Under the pieces are notes generated by a model that saw nothing but the letters and a program-made list of their open reading frames with translations, was not told where the DNA came from and searched no databases. A stretch of 64,000 bases of DNA from Megascapheus bottae (lineage: Eukaryota; Chordata; Mammalia; Rodentia; Geomyidae): positions 16,014,341 to 16,078,340 of the forward strand of contig JANJXV010000025.1 in NCBI GenBank assembly GCA_024803745.1, in the 5' to 3' direction. Made by a program: the position numbers and the translations under genes. This document shows positions 22,579 through 33,215 of this stretch, piece by piece (position 1 is the stretch's first letter; every line of letters starts with the position of its first letter).

Positions 22579-23389
22579 CATTGTTCAAAAAAAATAGAAA
22601 TTAAATGTCTATGTCATGCAATAGTATTGTAGTCAAGGCTATTTTCAAGGCTAAGTGGTTGAGGCTTTATTTTCTTCTAAAAGATATAGACAGGCTAAAA
22701 CTGGGTATGGATTCTTATGCCTTTTGTCCCTCCTGAAGTGAGTTCCAGAATTCTCTTCCAGAATGTTGTCCTCATCCCCTAATTAAATAAATATCCATAC
22801 CTCACCTGAAATTTTACCAGTCTTATTCTGTGCATTTTTTTAAGCATTCAGTCTATAAAGCAGGTTAACATGCTATTTGTGGGGAGGCCATATTCAGTCT
22901 CACCACTCCAATCCCCATTTCTCATGTATTTCCTTCTTGTTTGAGCTTCTAAAACTCTAATGATTGTTTGAACACTATTAATGGTCGCATATGCCAGGAT
23001 GGAGGTGTAGCTGGATATCTGCCCACATAATTAATGGACGCTAAGGATTTCTTGCAGACTCTCTAAATTAGTTTCTAAAGATATAATGCTAATAGCTACC
23101 ATTTGTTGGAAAAAGCCTACATTCCTTCCCTAGAAATCTTCACAGCTAGGTATTACAATGTAAGGAAACCAAGGCATGGAGAAATGTACCCAGCCTCACA
23201 CAGCTGGTGTAAAGGGCAGACTGATTTTTATTATAAAGCCAAGTTCATTTTCCTGTATGGCCCTCTTGCTACTTAGGATCATGGGTATGTGAGACATGGA
23301 AGAACTGAGCTCAAGGTCTGCATTGTTGTTCTGACCATGGGCCGATGATCTTCTCCTTTAAGTTCTCTCTCCCTTGGATATTCTGACAG

Positions 23390-23492
23390 CTGGAAAAATG
23401 TGCCCAGGACCTAGGAAGCACCTCCAAAGCAGTGGGCTCCTCCATGGCTCAGCTCCTCACCTGTGCTGCTCAAGGCAATGAGCACTATACAG
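23390..23492 (+). CDS. TLN2: Talin-2 exon, R5 (about 1084-1118)
   Basis: Acceptor attctgacag and donor CAG|gtgaga. 103 nt, phase 0 in, phase 1 out. It begins LEKCAQDLGSTSKAVGSSMA and ends AAQGNEHYT, with the Gly split. Confidence 0.96.
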
Positions 23493-24860
23493 GTGAGACA
23501 CTCTTACATCTGGTGATGCTGTGGGAGCAGGTGCAAAGCACTGGTGGGGAGAGGGGTGTCTGGAAAGGATGTTCATTGATTTAGCAGTAAACTTGACTTT
23601 CAGCAGTTTATCATATATTTTGCAAGCACTTTCCGTGAGCTTGTTACTAAGCATACAATGAGTAATAAAATGATTCCCCAACTATTCTGTGCGTCCCTCT
23701 GCTGGACTACAAACATATAAGCAATTATAGGTTTCTAGGGCTAAACTCTGGAAACATTACGGAAAAAGGAAATGTTACCATAGTAGGCTTTCAACACAAA
23801 TCTAAAACCTTTTGGTTTTTGCCTCTTTCTGATTGAATATCACAAATACTTCCTTCTTCCAAATTTCTATAGATCTCAAATAAAAGTAAACTAAAGGGTC
23901 CAAATAATAAATGGGAAGATCTGGAGAGGGGTCTAGTAATGACAGTGCAGTATCTTCAATGGTTTGAACTAGGCTCACAGCATCTCCTAAAATGCATGAA
24001 GGAAGGCAGCTTCTTCCTTCCTCAACAGCAATAGAGGCAGAAGGGAGTCAGGATTTAAACACATCTATCACTCTACTGAATGACAGCATCCCTCCACCCC
24101 AAGCCAAAGCTTAAACATGAAACGGAGTGATTGCTCTACTTCATTTATTTCCTTTACTTTAGCTTTAATTTCCTTTATGTTTTCTCTCTGGGGTTCAATT
24201 CAGCCATAAAAAAAAAAAAGAACACTGGATCTAAAAGTCTTTCATTCCCCAGGCTGAGTGATAAATGGTAGGTTGGCAGATTTGTAATCAGGTTGTAGAC
24301 CTCTACCCCTGTGGGATGCACAGAGCAGAATCTGTTTACAGATTTGGGAGTCCATGGCTGCAAAGATGTCTAGCTTTATGGCTTTGAGTCCTTTCCCATT
24401 ACAGATGCTCATTGTCCTCAGTTACTGCCAAGACCACCCACTGCGTCTGTGCCGCACAGTTGAAGCAGTGCTTGCAGACCATTCCGACCTGCCTTGGATG
24501 CTTACTTTAAAGCTGAGAGGCGAGGTGGATATGTGTGTAGTTTCCATGCACACAGTGTGCTCTAATTAGAAACTCACAGTTCACTGTCCCAAAGGAACAG
24601 ATTGAGAAAGAGGCGTGTATCCTTTAAGCCTTAGAGCCATGATACCTCCCTTGGCATCCCAAATTTGTGCTGTGAACCAGACACTGTGCCAGGGCTGGAC
24701 CTCATGTGGAACTATTTCTTGAGATGAGCTCCAGTACCAACTTCACACTTCTCAAGTTGCTGTGTTTCTAGTGTGTGTGGCCTCTTTCTTCATGCCATGC
24801 CATATAGCTAGACCATGTTTTTTCTGCATGAGGTCATAGTTGTACTTTCTGAGAGCTGGT
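23493..24860. other. Intronic stretch without clear elements
   Basis: Mostly single-copy-looking. A segment at 24405-24524 has a good acceptor (ctttcccattacag) and a weak donor, but carries an in-frame stop in the host phase. Confidence 0.5.
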
Positions 24861-24863
24861 TTG

Positions 24864-24975
24864 AGCTAGGCACCAATGGTTCCCACCTGTAATCCTAGCT
24901 ACTCAAGAGGACTTCAATTTGAAGCAAGCCAGAACAGATAAGTCCATGAGACTCTGTCTCTAAATAACAATTCCA
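24864..24975 (+). repeat. B1 half of a SINE, truncated
   Basis: It contains gagctaggcaccaatggttc, cacctgtaatcctagctact and gtccatgagactctgtctct; no ID-like half. Confidence 0.8.
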
Positions 24976-25117
24976 TCATCTATCTAGAAGAAGATTTACA
25001 GATAAATACATGCTTCCCAACAGGGATACCCAAATCCAAATAGCCATTCAAGACTCTTTTGTTTTTGTTTTATTATAAAGATGATGTACAAAGGGGCTAA
25101 TATTTTCTAAGTCAAAT

Positions 25118-25372
25118 AATAGCTGAATGTCGGTGGCTCATGCCTATAATCCTAGCTACTCAGGAGGAGGCTGAGATCTGAGATTACATTTCAAAGCCAG
25201 CCCAGGCAGGAATTCTGTGAGATTTATCTCCAATAAACCACTCAGAAAATGCCAGAAGTGGCACTGTGGCTCAAGTGATAGAGTTCTAGCCTTGAGCAAA
25301 AGAAGCTCAGAGACAGAGCTCAGACCCAGAATTGAAGCCCTAGGACCTGGGAGCGGGGTGGTAGGGGGGAGC
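25118..25372 (+). repeat. B1-dID-like SINE, near full length
   Basis: It contains tcggtggctcatgcctataa, the B1 core, and the right half (actgtggctcaagtgataga) ending in a G-rich run. Confidence 0.9.
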
Positions 25373-25887
25373 TGTCTTAGGAGTATTATTCATAATGGTC
25401 CCCAAATACCCATCAGCAAAACAAGCAGGCAAATGCTGGTATAATCCAAAGAATGCAGTGCTACACATGACAACATGGGTCAATTTTACAGCATGATAAA
25501 AAGAAAACATACAAGAGGCACATGAGGTGGTTCTGTTTCATATAAAGTTTAAGAAAAAGTCAAGTTTAAGTGTAGTCTCAAGTAACAGGTGTTAGAATAG
25601 TGATCTGTTTCTGGCATGAGGGATCCTTTTGGGGAAGGGCGTAACAATGGGAGGTGGACAAAAATCACTGAGCTGCTCAGCCAATCAGATTTGCCTGTTA
25701 TATTTTGTGGGTATGGAATAACTTAAAACACTCTCCTACAATGCTCTGCACCAACACAGGTAGCTGTGCCTTTAGGTATATAGACATGGCAGCCAATCAG
25801 TATGAGACATCAGTGGGAGGTAGCGCTTAGCATTGTGTGCTTTATAACACTTCTCTCCAGTTGGTTGAGGCCAATAATTCAAACTTA

Positions 25888-26120
25888 AAAAATAAAATAA
25901 AATAAAATAAAAAAACAACAGCTGCTCAGGAGGCTAAGATCTGAAGCCATCAGGGCAGGAAAGTCTGTGAAACTCTTATCTCCAATTAATGACCAAAATG
26001 CCAGAAGTGGAGCTCCAGCTCAAGAGGTAAAGAACTAGCCTTAAGCACAAAAGCTTAGGGACAGTGTCCCTGCCCCTAAGTTCAAGCCCTAGGACTAGCA
26101 CACAAGCATGCAAAAAATAA
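25888..26120 (+). repeat. (TAAAA)n and a 5'-truncated B1-dID-like SINE
   Basis: AAATAAAATAAA units are followed by gctgctcaggaggctaagat and the right half ending ttcaagccctaggactagc. It ends about 115 bp before the next exon. Confidence 0.85.
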
Positions 26121-26234
26121 GTAAATTCTTACCCCTTCCCGATAAGTCAGGCTCGAATCCACAGGCTCATTCCCAAGGAAAAGTGTGCCTCCTCCATAAA
26201 ATGTAAAAGAGTGTCATTGGCTTCTATACCCCAG

Positions 26235-26443
26235 GAGTAGCTGCTAGAGAAACAGCACAGGCTCTGAAAACCCTGGCCCAGGCTGCCCGTGGAGTGGCTG
26301 CATCTACAAGTGACCCTGCAGCTGCCCATGCCATGTTAGATTCTGCTCAAGATGTGATGGAGGGTTCGGCCATGCTCATCCAGGAAGCTAAGCAAGCCCT
26401 GATCGCACCTGGGGATGCAGAGAGTCAACAGAGACTAGCCCAG
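26235..26443 (+). CDS. TLN2: Talin-2 exon, R5 (about 1118-1187)
   Basis: Acceptor tataccccag and donor CAG|gtgagt. 209 nt, phase 1 in, phase 0 out. It begins GVAARETAQALKTLAQAARG and ends APGDAESQQRLAQ. SINEs in opposite orientation lie on both sides (25918-26120 on +, 26705-27156 on -). Confidence 0.97.
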
Positions 26444-26704
26444 GTGAGTCTAAGAAAGAGGGTACCGCCGCCACTGACCTGCCTGTGTTGGTGGGCAGTC
26501 TCCTGGGCACATTCTTCTGGTATGAATGCTTTATGATGCCACAGGTGTTTTAGCTTACAAAATGTCCTAATGAGGCTAGTTGCCTATGACACTCACCTTT
26601 GTTGAGTCTTACCTAGTATTGTGGATTCAAGGGAGTAATACAGCCCACTTCTGAAGACCCTAATTTCCCTATTTTCTTGTTATTTTATTTATTTTGTTAT
26701 TTTG

Positions 26705-27156
26705 TTATTTATTTTGTGCCCATCCTGGGGCTTGAACTTCTGGCCTGAGTGTTGTACCTGTGCTGTTTTGCTCAAGGCTAGTACTCTACTACTTGAGCCA
26801 CAGCTCCACTTCTGTCTTTTTTTGTTGTTGTTGGTCCTAGGGACTGAACTCAGGGCCTAACCACTGTCCTTGGGCATTTATCAAGGCTAGTGCTCTACCA
26901 CTTGAGCCATAGCACCACTTCCAGCTTTTCTATGTATGCGGCACCGAGGAATCAAACCCAGGTCATCATGCATGCTATGTAAGCAATCTACCACTAGGCC
27001 AAACTCCTGGCCCCTCTACTTCTGATTATTTTAATTATAACTTAGATATAAGAGTTTCACAGACTTTCCTGTCCAGTCTGGTTTCAAACCACCATTTTCA
27101 GACATAAGCCTCCTGAGTAGCTAGGATTATAGGCATGAGCCACTGGCTCCTGGCAA
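26705..27156 (-). repeat. B1-dID-like SINE, antisense, split by a nested SINE
   Basis: The left part (26705-26820) is the reversed ID-like half (ctactacttgagccacagct). The right part (27015-27156) resumes with the linker and reversed B1 half (cctcctgagtagctaggatt). The intervening 195 bp is a separate element. Confidence 0.88.
26821..27014 (-). repeat. Dimeric ID-like SINE inserted within the older SINE
   Basis: T-rich left end, ctaccacttgagccatagca, then the first unit (ggaatcaaacccaggtcatc) ending actcctggcccc. Short matching flanks containing acttctg fit a target-site duplication. Confidence 0.88.
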
Positions 27157-27685
27157 TTTTCCCTTTCAAATGAGATACCAAAGATTGCCAATAAGGAGCT
27201 GCTCCGATATTCTTGAAAAGGCAGTGCTGTTGGCAGCTCTTAAGTGGCCCTGGATGTGTTGGCGCTTCTTGCCTGTGGGAAGAGTGAGGTTTCAGCTGGT
27301 AGCATTATAGGGCCATGGAGCAGAAATCAGTCACAGACCTAGTTAGTAACAATGATCCAAAGAATTGCAGGCCCACTTCTACCTTGGAAACCTTAGCAGA
27401 GCTCACAGGAACATAGAACCTGATCTCTTATCCAAGAGTTCTATGCTTGAAGCTGAGCTGTGATTCAGCCTGACTTAAGGAATGCTGACCCCAGTGCCAA
27501 GGTGAAATTCTGCTCTTGAGCAAGTACCTTGAGCAAGGTGATATAATAACCAGTCTTGGGTGCCCACTTACTATCCATGCCAATTCAACCTATTTTCCAT
27601 GCTCATTCCCAACAAATGTGCATAAATATGTTTATACTAAAGATGCTTTCTTGTGGTGTATCCTTCCCACCCTCCCTGAATGCAG

Positions 27686-27805
27686 GTGGCCAAAGCCGTA
27701 TCTCACTCCTTGAATAACTGCGTAAATTGCCTCCCTGGGCAGAAGGATGTGGATGTGGCCTTGAAGAGCATCGGGGAGTCCAGCAAGAAGCTGCTAGTCG
27801 ATTCG
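27686..27805 (+). CDS. TLN2: Talin-2 exon, R5/R6 junction (about 1188-1227)
   Basis: Acceptor cctgaatgcag and donor TCG|gtgagt. 40 codons, phase 0. It begins VAKAVSHSLNNCVNCLPGQK and ends GESSKKLLVDS. R6 starts near 1206. Confidence 0.96.
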
Positions 27806-28653
27806 GTGAGTTCTTGGCTGTCCCCAGACACTTGGGAGTGGTCTTTCCTCCATGGGATCTCTCAGAAGCTTCCATTGGAATCTGATTTTTTTTTTCTGCC
27901 AATTTGTCTTTCCCTTGTTTTGCTTCTTGCCCAATGACATTTCTGAGACAGAGCTTTTGAAGCTTGCTTTCTCTGAGAGCCTGTGTTGTTATTTGCTCTT
28001 GGGTTATCCCCAGTAAGCCAGGAAAGGGGTACCTGATTATCTGGCATCTTATCAATTCAGGTCCAATAGAGACAGGTCCTATAATGGAGGGACATGTGTG
28101 ATGAAGGGGAGCAAGTAGCTTGAGGCCTACACTTGAGTTGTTCTGTTTCTGCTTTAGGAGTCCACTGGTGGAGAGTCTATTAACAAAGGCTACCGATGAC
28201 ACAAGATTGGTAGCTATTCATTTGGTAGAATATGAAGTGAAGTTAGATAACGTCACCTTTTAGTAAAATACTAAAAGTGCGAGAGGTTCCATCCTAAAAG
28301 AGAGACAGTAGGGCAGTGACCCAGAGAATCTGGTTCCTGGAGTCAGGCTACCTGGGTGTGGTGGATCCTACCTGAGCCACACAGGTAAGGGTGAACATCT
28401 GAGAACAGTTGCTCTTATCATTTGAAATCCATGATACTTTTACTAGGTTGGTATTCCCTAAATAGGAGAGAAGGAAGGAAGGAAGGAAGGAAAGAAGGGA
28501 GTCAAACTTAACCATGGGCTTAGCTCACACACAACGCTTGCATCTTGATGACTCAAATCTATCCCTGGCAGCCTATCTTCTCTCTACAATGCCTTACTTT
28601 ATCCCTGTCATCAAAGTAAGACTTCCCATGGGGTGTGCCTTCTGTCCCCATAG
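27806..28653. other. Intron, single-copy-looking, with (GGAA)n at 28465-28500
   Basis: No SINE is recognised; the only repeat is a short GGAA run. A 199-codon - strand open frame overlapping the exon (27603-28202) is a chance shadow. Confidence 0.65.
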
Positions 28654-28851
28654 CTACCTCCGAGCACAAAGCCTTTCCAGGAAGCCCAGAGTGAACTGAA
28701 TCAGGCTGCTGCAGATCTGAACCAGTCTGCTGGCGAAGTGGTCCACGCCACCCGGGGCCAGAGTGGAGAGCTGGCTGCGGCCTCTGGAAAATTCAGTGAT
28801 GATTTTGACGAGTTCCTAGATGCTGGCATTGAGATGGCTGGTCAGGCACAG
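28654..28851 (+). CDS. TLN2: Talin-2 exon, R6 (about 1228-1293)
   Basis: Acceptor tgtccccatag and donor CAG|gtgagt. 66 codons, phase 0. It begins LPPSTKPFQEAQSELNQAAA and includes GKFSDDFDEFLDAGIEMAGQ. It includes part of the R6 region that carries a vinculin-binding helix in talin-1. Confidence 0.97.
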
Positions 28852-29200
28852 GTGAGTGTGGAGGTGATCCTCTGGAGCTGACCTACAACCTCTGATTGTC
28901 TGACTAACTTGGAGGCCCTGGTACACTCATGACCTCATAGGAAAGGAATGGCATACCCAAAGATGCTATCAGCTGCATGTGAAGTCTTCCAGGGAACAAG
29001 GAATAACTTTTCCCACGATCCTTAGCAGAATCCATCTTTTACATATGCTTCTGATGAGAACAGAGGAGGAAGAGGAGGAGGAAGAATGTTTAGTAGTGTG
29101 GAATAAGAGAGTAAAAATATATGGTTTTAAAATGTATTAAACTCATCTTCATGGTCTTATGCCTAAAACTGGCTATGAAAGGATTAAAAGGTACCATGTT

Positions 29201-29441
29201 CAAACCAAGTGCCAGTGGCTCATGCCTAAAATCCTACCTACTCAGACGAATGAGATCTGAGGATTGCAGTTCAAAGCCAGCTCAGGCAGAGAAGTTGGTG
29301 AGACTCTGATCTCCCATTCACCACCAAAAAGCTAGAAATGGAGCTATGGCTCAAGTGGTAAAGTGGTAGCTTTAAGCAAAAAGTAAGAAGAAAGAAAGAA
29401 TGAAAGAGAAAGAAAGAAAGAAAGAGAAAGGAAGGAAGGAA

Positions 29442-29510
<69 letters not shown>

Positions 29511-29560
29511 GCTCAGGGACAGTGCCCAAGCCACAGGATGGCGCGCAGCACACACACACA
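29201..29560 (+). repeat. B1-dID-like SINE with a (GAAA)n expansion inside its right half
   Basis: The B1 half and the start of the ID-like half run to tagctttaagcaaaaag, then about 125 bp of GAAA/GGAA repeats (29385-29510), then the right half resumes gctcagggacagtgcccaag. The microsatellite therefore grew from the internal A-rich site and not from the tail. Confidence 0.9.
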
Positions 29561-30153
29561 CGCTACTATTACTACATCCAGATGAACAGATAAGCCTCTT
29601 GTTTGGAACAGGGGGCATGACTGGTCTGGTGTCAGCTTGCAGGGCTGTTTGTTCCTAAACTACTGTAAACTCCCTAAAAAGATACACCAGGATATTTCTC
29701 ACTTTGTTACCACCTCAGATGGCAAACCAGGTAAGAAATGTATCCTTCCCCTAATCTGAACCTTCTGAGATACTGTCAGCTCTGAATATTGAAACAATGC
29801 TGGTCGTTTGTGCCAGGCTGAGATGTACAAGAGACGACAACTCCAGCATTGTTGAGCAAGAGATACTGGAATTGTTGCTCTCTGCTTTTCCTCCTCCCCT
29901 TCCTGTAGAGCTTCCACTTAGAACAAAACAGAGCTCTTGGCCTAACCACTTGGGCATACGTTTCTTTCCCTGCCACATGCAGTCTTGTTCTGAGCAGCTG
30001 TTTGGGGAGAGGTAGAAACCAGTTAGTGTCTCAATGAGTTAGGTGTCTATTCCGGTAACTTCCCTTCTCTTTTGGATGCTGCTCCTTAGCTCTCAGAATG
30101 CTTCCTGGGAGCCATGAAAATGTCCTAATGACCAACTCCTTTTGACCTCCCAG

Positions 30154-30293
30154 ACCAAAGAAGATCAGATCCAAGTGATAGGAAACCTCAAGAATATCTC
30201 GATGGCATCCAGCAAGCTGCTGTTAGCAGCCAAGTCTCTCTCCGTAGATCCTGGAGCTCCCAATGCCAAAAATCTACTGGCTGCAGCTGCAAG
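30154..30293 (+). CDS. TLN2: Talin-2 exon, R6 (about 1294-1340)
   Basis: Acceptor gacctcccag and donor AAG|gtaaga. 140 nt, phase 0 in, phase 2 out. It begins TKEDQIQVIGNLKNISMASS and ends NAKNLLAAAA, with the Arg codon shared with the next exon. Confidence 0.96.
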
Positions 30294-31185
30294 GTAAGAA
30301 TGGAACAAGGTATGCTGTCCCATGTGTTTAAGTTGTGTCACTACAGCTTGAAGGATAGACTGCCACATCCTGCCACTTGGAATGAGCAGAGAATGGATGC
30401 TGTCCTCATGTTATTGATGGTATTCTGGTATTTTGTAAAGTTGTCTTGCTTCCATAGTCTATACCCACCACCAGATTTCCCATCTGTCTTCCAACTTCTT
30501 CAGTATAGTCTTTTAGATATAAGCCTTTCGTGGGCTTATAAATGCAGTGGCTTATTGAGATTTTATCTTTACTGTTATAGCTCAGATTTTAAACATCATA
30601 TGTACTTATTGAGAAGGGAACAAGAAAATGCTAGAAAACTAGGAGAGCAATGTAGAAAAGCCCTTCCAAAAGCATTTATTATTACTTACCTCATGTACCC
30701 AGTAGGGATGTTAGGCTGGACTTGACATATTCCATCTGTCATATATGGAAGAGATCTGGTTTTGGGTGGGTTGGGAGGTAGAGTGACCAGAACAAATGGT
30801 TTATAAATTGAATTAAATCATGAGTCTGGGTTGGAGATAACCTCAGTGTCTTCCTTCTCTTGCTTCAGGGAAGTAAGCAGTGCAGTTTCTACTTTGCATG
30901 TCACCATTGTAGCACTTAAGTTCAGTTAAGTATGTGATACTGGTTTGTGGAGTCATTGAGTGACAGTAACAGGATGGTCTTACAGGAACAAGCTCAGACA
31001 TTGTCCCCAACCCAGAAGGGAAAGTATTCAAGAATTCTGTGGAGATAAAGAGGTTTTCTCAGTAGCATTTGACCTAATGTGTACAGGAAATCTGAGTGTG
31101 GAGATATTCAAGGAGAAACTATAAGGGAGATAGAGAATGATTGGAAACCATTTCAAGATGAGGATTATCTTCAGTTTCGCTTGTG
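30294..31185. other. Intronic stretch without recognised elements
   Basis: No SINE signature. A 141-codon + open frame (30300-30725) begins just after a donor and has no recognisable product. Confidence 0.55.
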
Positions 31186-31188
31186 TTT

Positions 31189-31305
31189 TTTTTTTTATTG
31201 TAATTAGTAAAAGGGTTACATGATATTTGCCAGATAGAAGGTGCATTAATTCACATACATTGATACCCTTTCACATGTCTTGGTACCCATTACCCTCCCC
31301 CCTTT
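31189..31305 (-). repeat. L1-like 3' end, antisense
   Basis: Poly(T), then attgtaattagtaaaagggt, tacatgatatttgccagata and a C-rich end (ccctcccccc). On the - strand this reads G-rich tract, unique segment, AATAAA and poly(A). It nearly matches the copy at 50768, so both are from one young subfamily. Confidence 0.65.
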
Positions 31306-31802
31306 GCTTGTGTTTTTTATTTGTTTTGTTTTGTTTTTATGTCTTTAACTTGTCTAGTCCCAGCTTAATTACTTGACTCAGTCCCAGTGCTCAGGTTACT
31401 GCTAAACCTGTCTAAATGTTCCCATCTACAAAGTAAAGGTGTGAGCTACATCAGCCTTAGGCTCTTTCCATTTTTATAATACTAATGGTTAAATCTTGCC
31501 TGTCTTACACTCTTGGCTTATGGTGTGTTTGTTTGGTTTTTGATGTATTTGGGGGGAAAGTTAGACATCTTCAGAGCAGTTCCCTTGTAAGCCTTGAGTT
31601 TCTTTGTTTAGTTAGGGATAAGGCTTTTGAGCACCAAACAATAACTAGAGATACCACAAAGCTGGAAAGTGATCTTTCCATGTCCCTATCACTGTCCCAT
31701 GCTTGCTTTGTGATTGTCCTGGTAAACAAGGCAATTCAAGTTTCTAGCTCATAAAAAATAATGTTTCTTTAATTTTAAGACATGATAAAACTATAGTAAT
31801 CA

Positions 31803-32060
31803 GGGCCTGACACAGTGGCTCGCACCTGTAATCCTAGCTACTCAGGAGACTGAGGTCTGAGGATTATGGTTCAAAGCCAGCCTGGGCACTAAAGTCCATG
31901 AGACTCTTATCTCTAATTAACCACTAGAAAACTGGAAGTGGTGCTGGGTTCAAGGGGTAGGGTGGTAGCCTTGAGCTGAAAAGCTCAAGGACAGCACCCA
32001 GGCCCAGAGTTCAAGCCTCACCCCCAAAAACAACAACAACAACAACAACAAAAAACCCTG
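31803..32060 (+). repeat. B1-dID-like SINE, near full length, (AAC)n tail
   Basis: It contains tgacacagtggctcgcacct, the B1 core, the linker cttatctctaattaaccact and the right half ending ttcaagcctcacccccaaaa, with AACAACAAC in the tail. Confidence 0.93.
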
Positions 32061-32290
32061 TAGTAATCAATACCATGTGGTACTTGGCTAATGGAATAGA
32101 ATAGAGAATTTGAAAGTAATGTAGCCAATTGATAGTCAAAGAAATAAACTTGCAAAAGCAGAAGAGTATCTTTTCAACATATGATTCTAGAACAACTGGA
32201 GTTCATATAGCCAAAAAGAAAAACAAAATTTCACTATATATTTCATGCATGATTAAAAAAAAAAAGAAATTTACTCAAAATAGTCCTTGC

Positions 32291-32440
32291 TTTCTACATT
32301 ATCCATGGTGTAACTCAGGACCTGTTAAGCAGTAGTTGCCCAGGAAATCCTTGTTATATAGAAAATAATCTGAAGGGTCTGGGAGTTGGCCTAGTGGTAG
32401 AGTGCTTGCCTAGCTTGTATGACACCAGGGTTGGATTCCT
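32291..32440 (+). repeat. Source arm of a 150-bp inverted duplication
   Basis: It consists of about 85 bp of unique sequence (starting tttctacattatccatggtg) plus the first unit of the dimeric ID-like SINE at 32374. The reverse complement occurs at 33279-33428 with about five mismatches. The intact SINE here suggests this is the original copy. Confidence 0.92.
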
Positions 32441-32573
32441 TGATACTATGTACATAGAGAAAGCCAGAAGTGGTTCTGTGGCTCAAGTGGTAGAGCTCTA
32501 GCCTTGAGAAAGCCCAAGGACAGGGCTCAGGCCCTGACCTGAGTTCAAGCCCCAGGACTGGAAAAATAATAAC

Positions 32574-32609
<36 letters not shown>

Positions 32610-32610
32610 C
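32374..32610 (+). repeat. Dimeric ID-like SINE with (AAT)n tail
   Basis: First unit gtctgggagttggcctagtg, second unit ggttctgtggctcaagtggt, end ttcaagccccaggactgg, then about 14 AAT units. Confidence 0.9.
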
Positions 32611-32904
32611 TGGACTTCCTCTTAAATTCTAAGAATAGAGGCAAACATGAAATCATCCCAGAGGTTCTAATTTGTCCCTATTTATGTTAACAAGGAAAAT
32701 AGCTAATTTTTTTTAATGAATTGGAGGAAACAGCTAGGAATTGCCATTCAAACAAAATTTACTGGAAAACAGAGGCTTTAAAAACATATACACACCTTAC
32801 TATCTGTCTGTCGTATCTTTAAAATACTTAGGAACATACAAGATGCCAAGGTACCTTGGCATAAATATTCTTAATCCTTGTAGGCTGTTAAGAAAAGGTC
32901 TTGA

Positions 32905-33120
32905 GGGCCAGGAGTTTAGCCTAGTGGTAGAGTGCTTGCCTAGCATGCACAAAGGCCCGGGTTCGATTCCTCGGTACCACACACATACAAAAAAAAAAAA
33001 AAAAAAAGCCAGAGTGGTGCTGAGGCTCAAGTGGTAGACCTCTAGCCTTGAGAAAGTCCAAGGACAGTGCTCAGGCCCTGAGCTCAAGCCCAGGACTGGA
33101 AAAAAAAAAAAGAAAAAGAA
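32905..33120 (+). repeat. Young dimeric ID-like SINE with perfect target-site duplication
   Basis: Flanked by aagaaaaggtcttga at 32890-32904 and 33121-33135 (15 of 15). First unit ggccaggagtttagcctagt, intact B-box-like gggttcgattcctcgg, A19 linker, second unit and A-rich tail. The perfect flanks show recent retroposition. Confidence 0.95.
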
Positions 33121-33215
33121 AAGAAAAGGTCTTGAAAACAGTATTAATCTGATCTCATTGCTATGTAAGTTCATTGAAAATTCCTTCTTATGAATATGTA
33201 AAAAGATAGCTATAA

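Noticed and set aside
24405..24524. Possible 40-codon exon after a good acceptor (cccattacag)
   Set aside because: The donor (gag|gtggat) is weak and the host phase meets a stop after 19 codons; less convincing than the two candidates kept.
27603..28202. 199-codon open frame on the - strand
   Set aside because: It overlaps the talin-2 exon at 27686-27805 in antisense and has no start context, splice signals or recognisable product.
32905..32985. tRNA-Ala-like sequence with intact A/B-box-like blocks
   Set aside because: It is the first unit of an ID-type SINE with target-site duplications and poly(A), not a tRNA gene.
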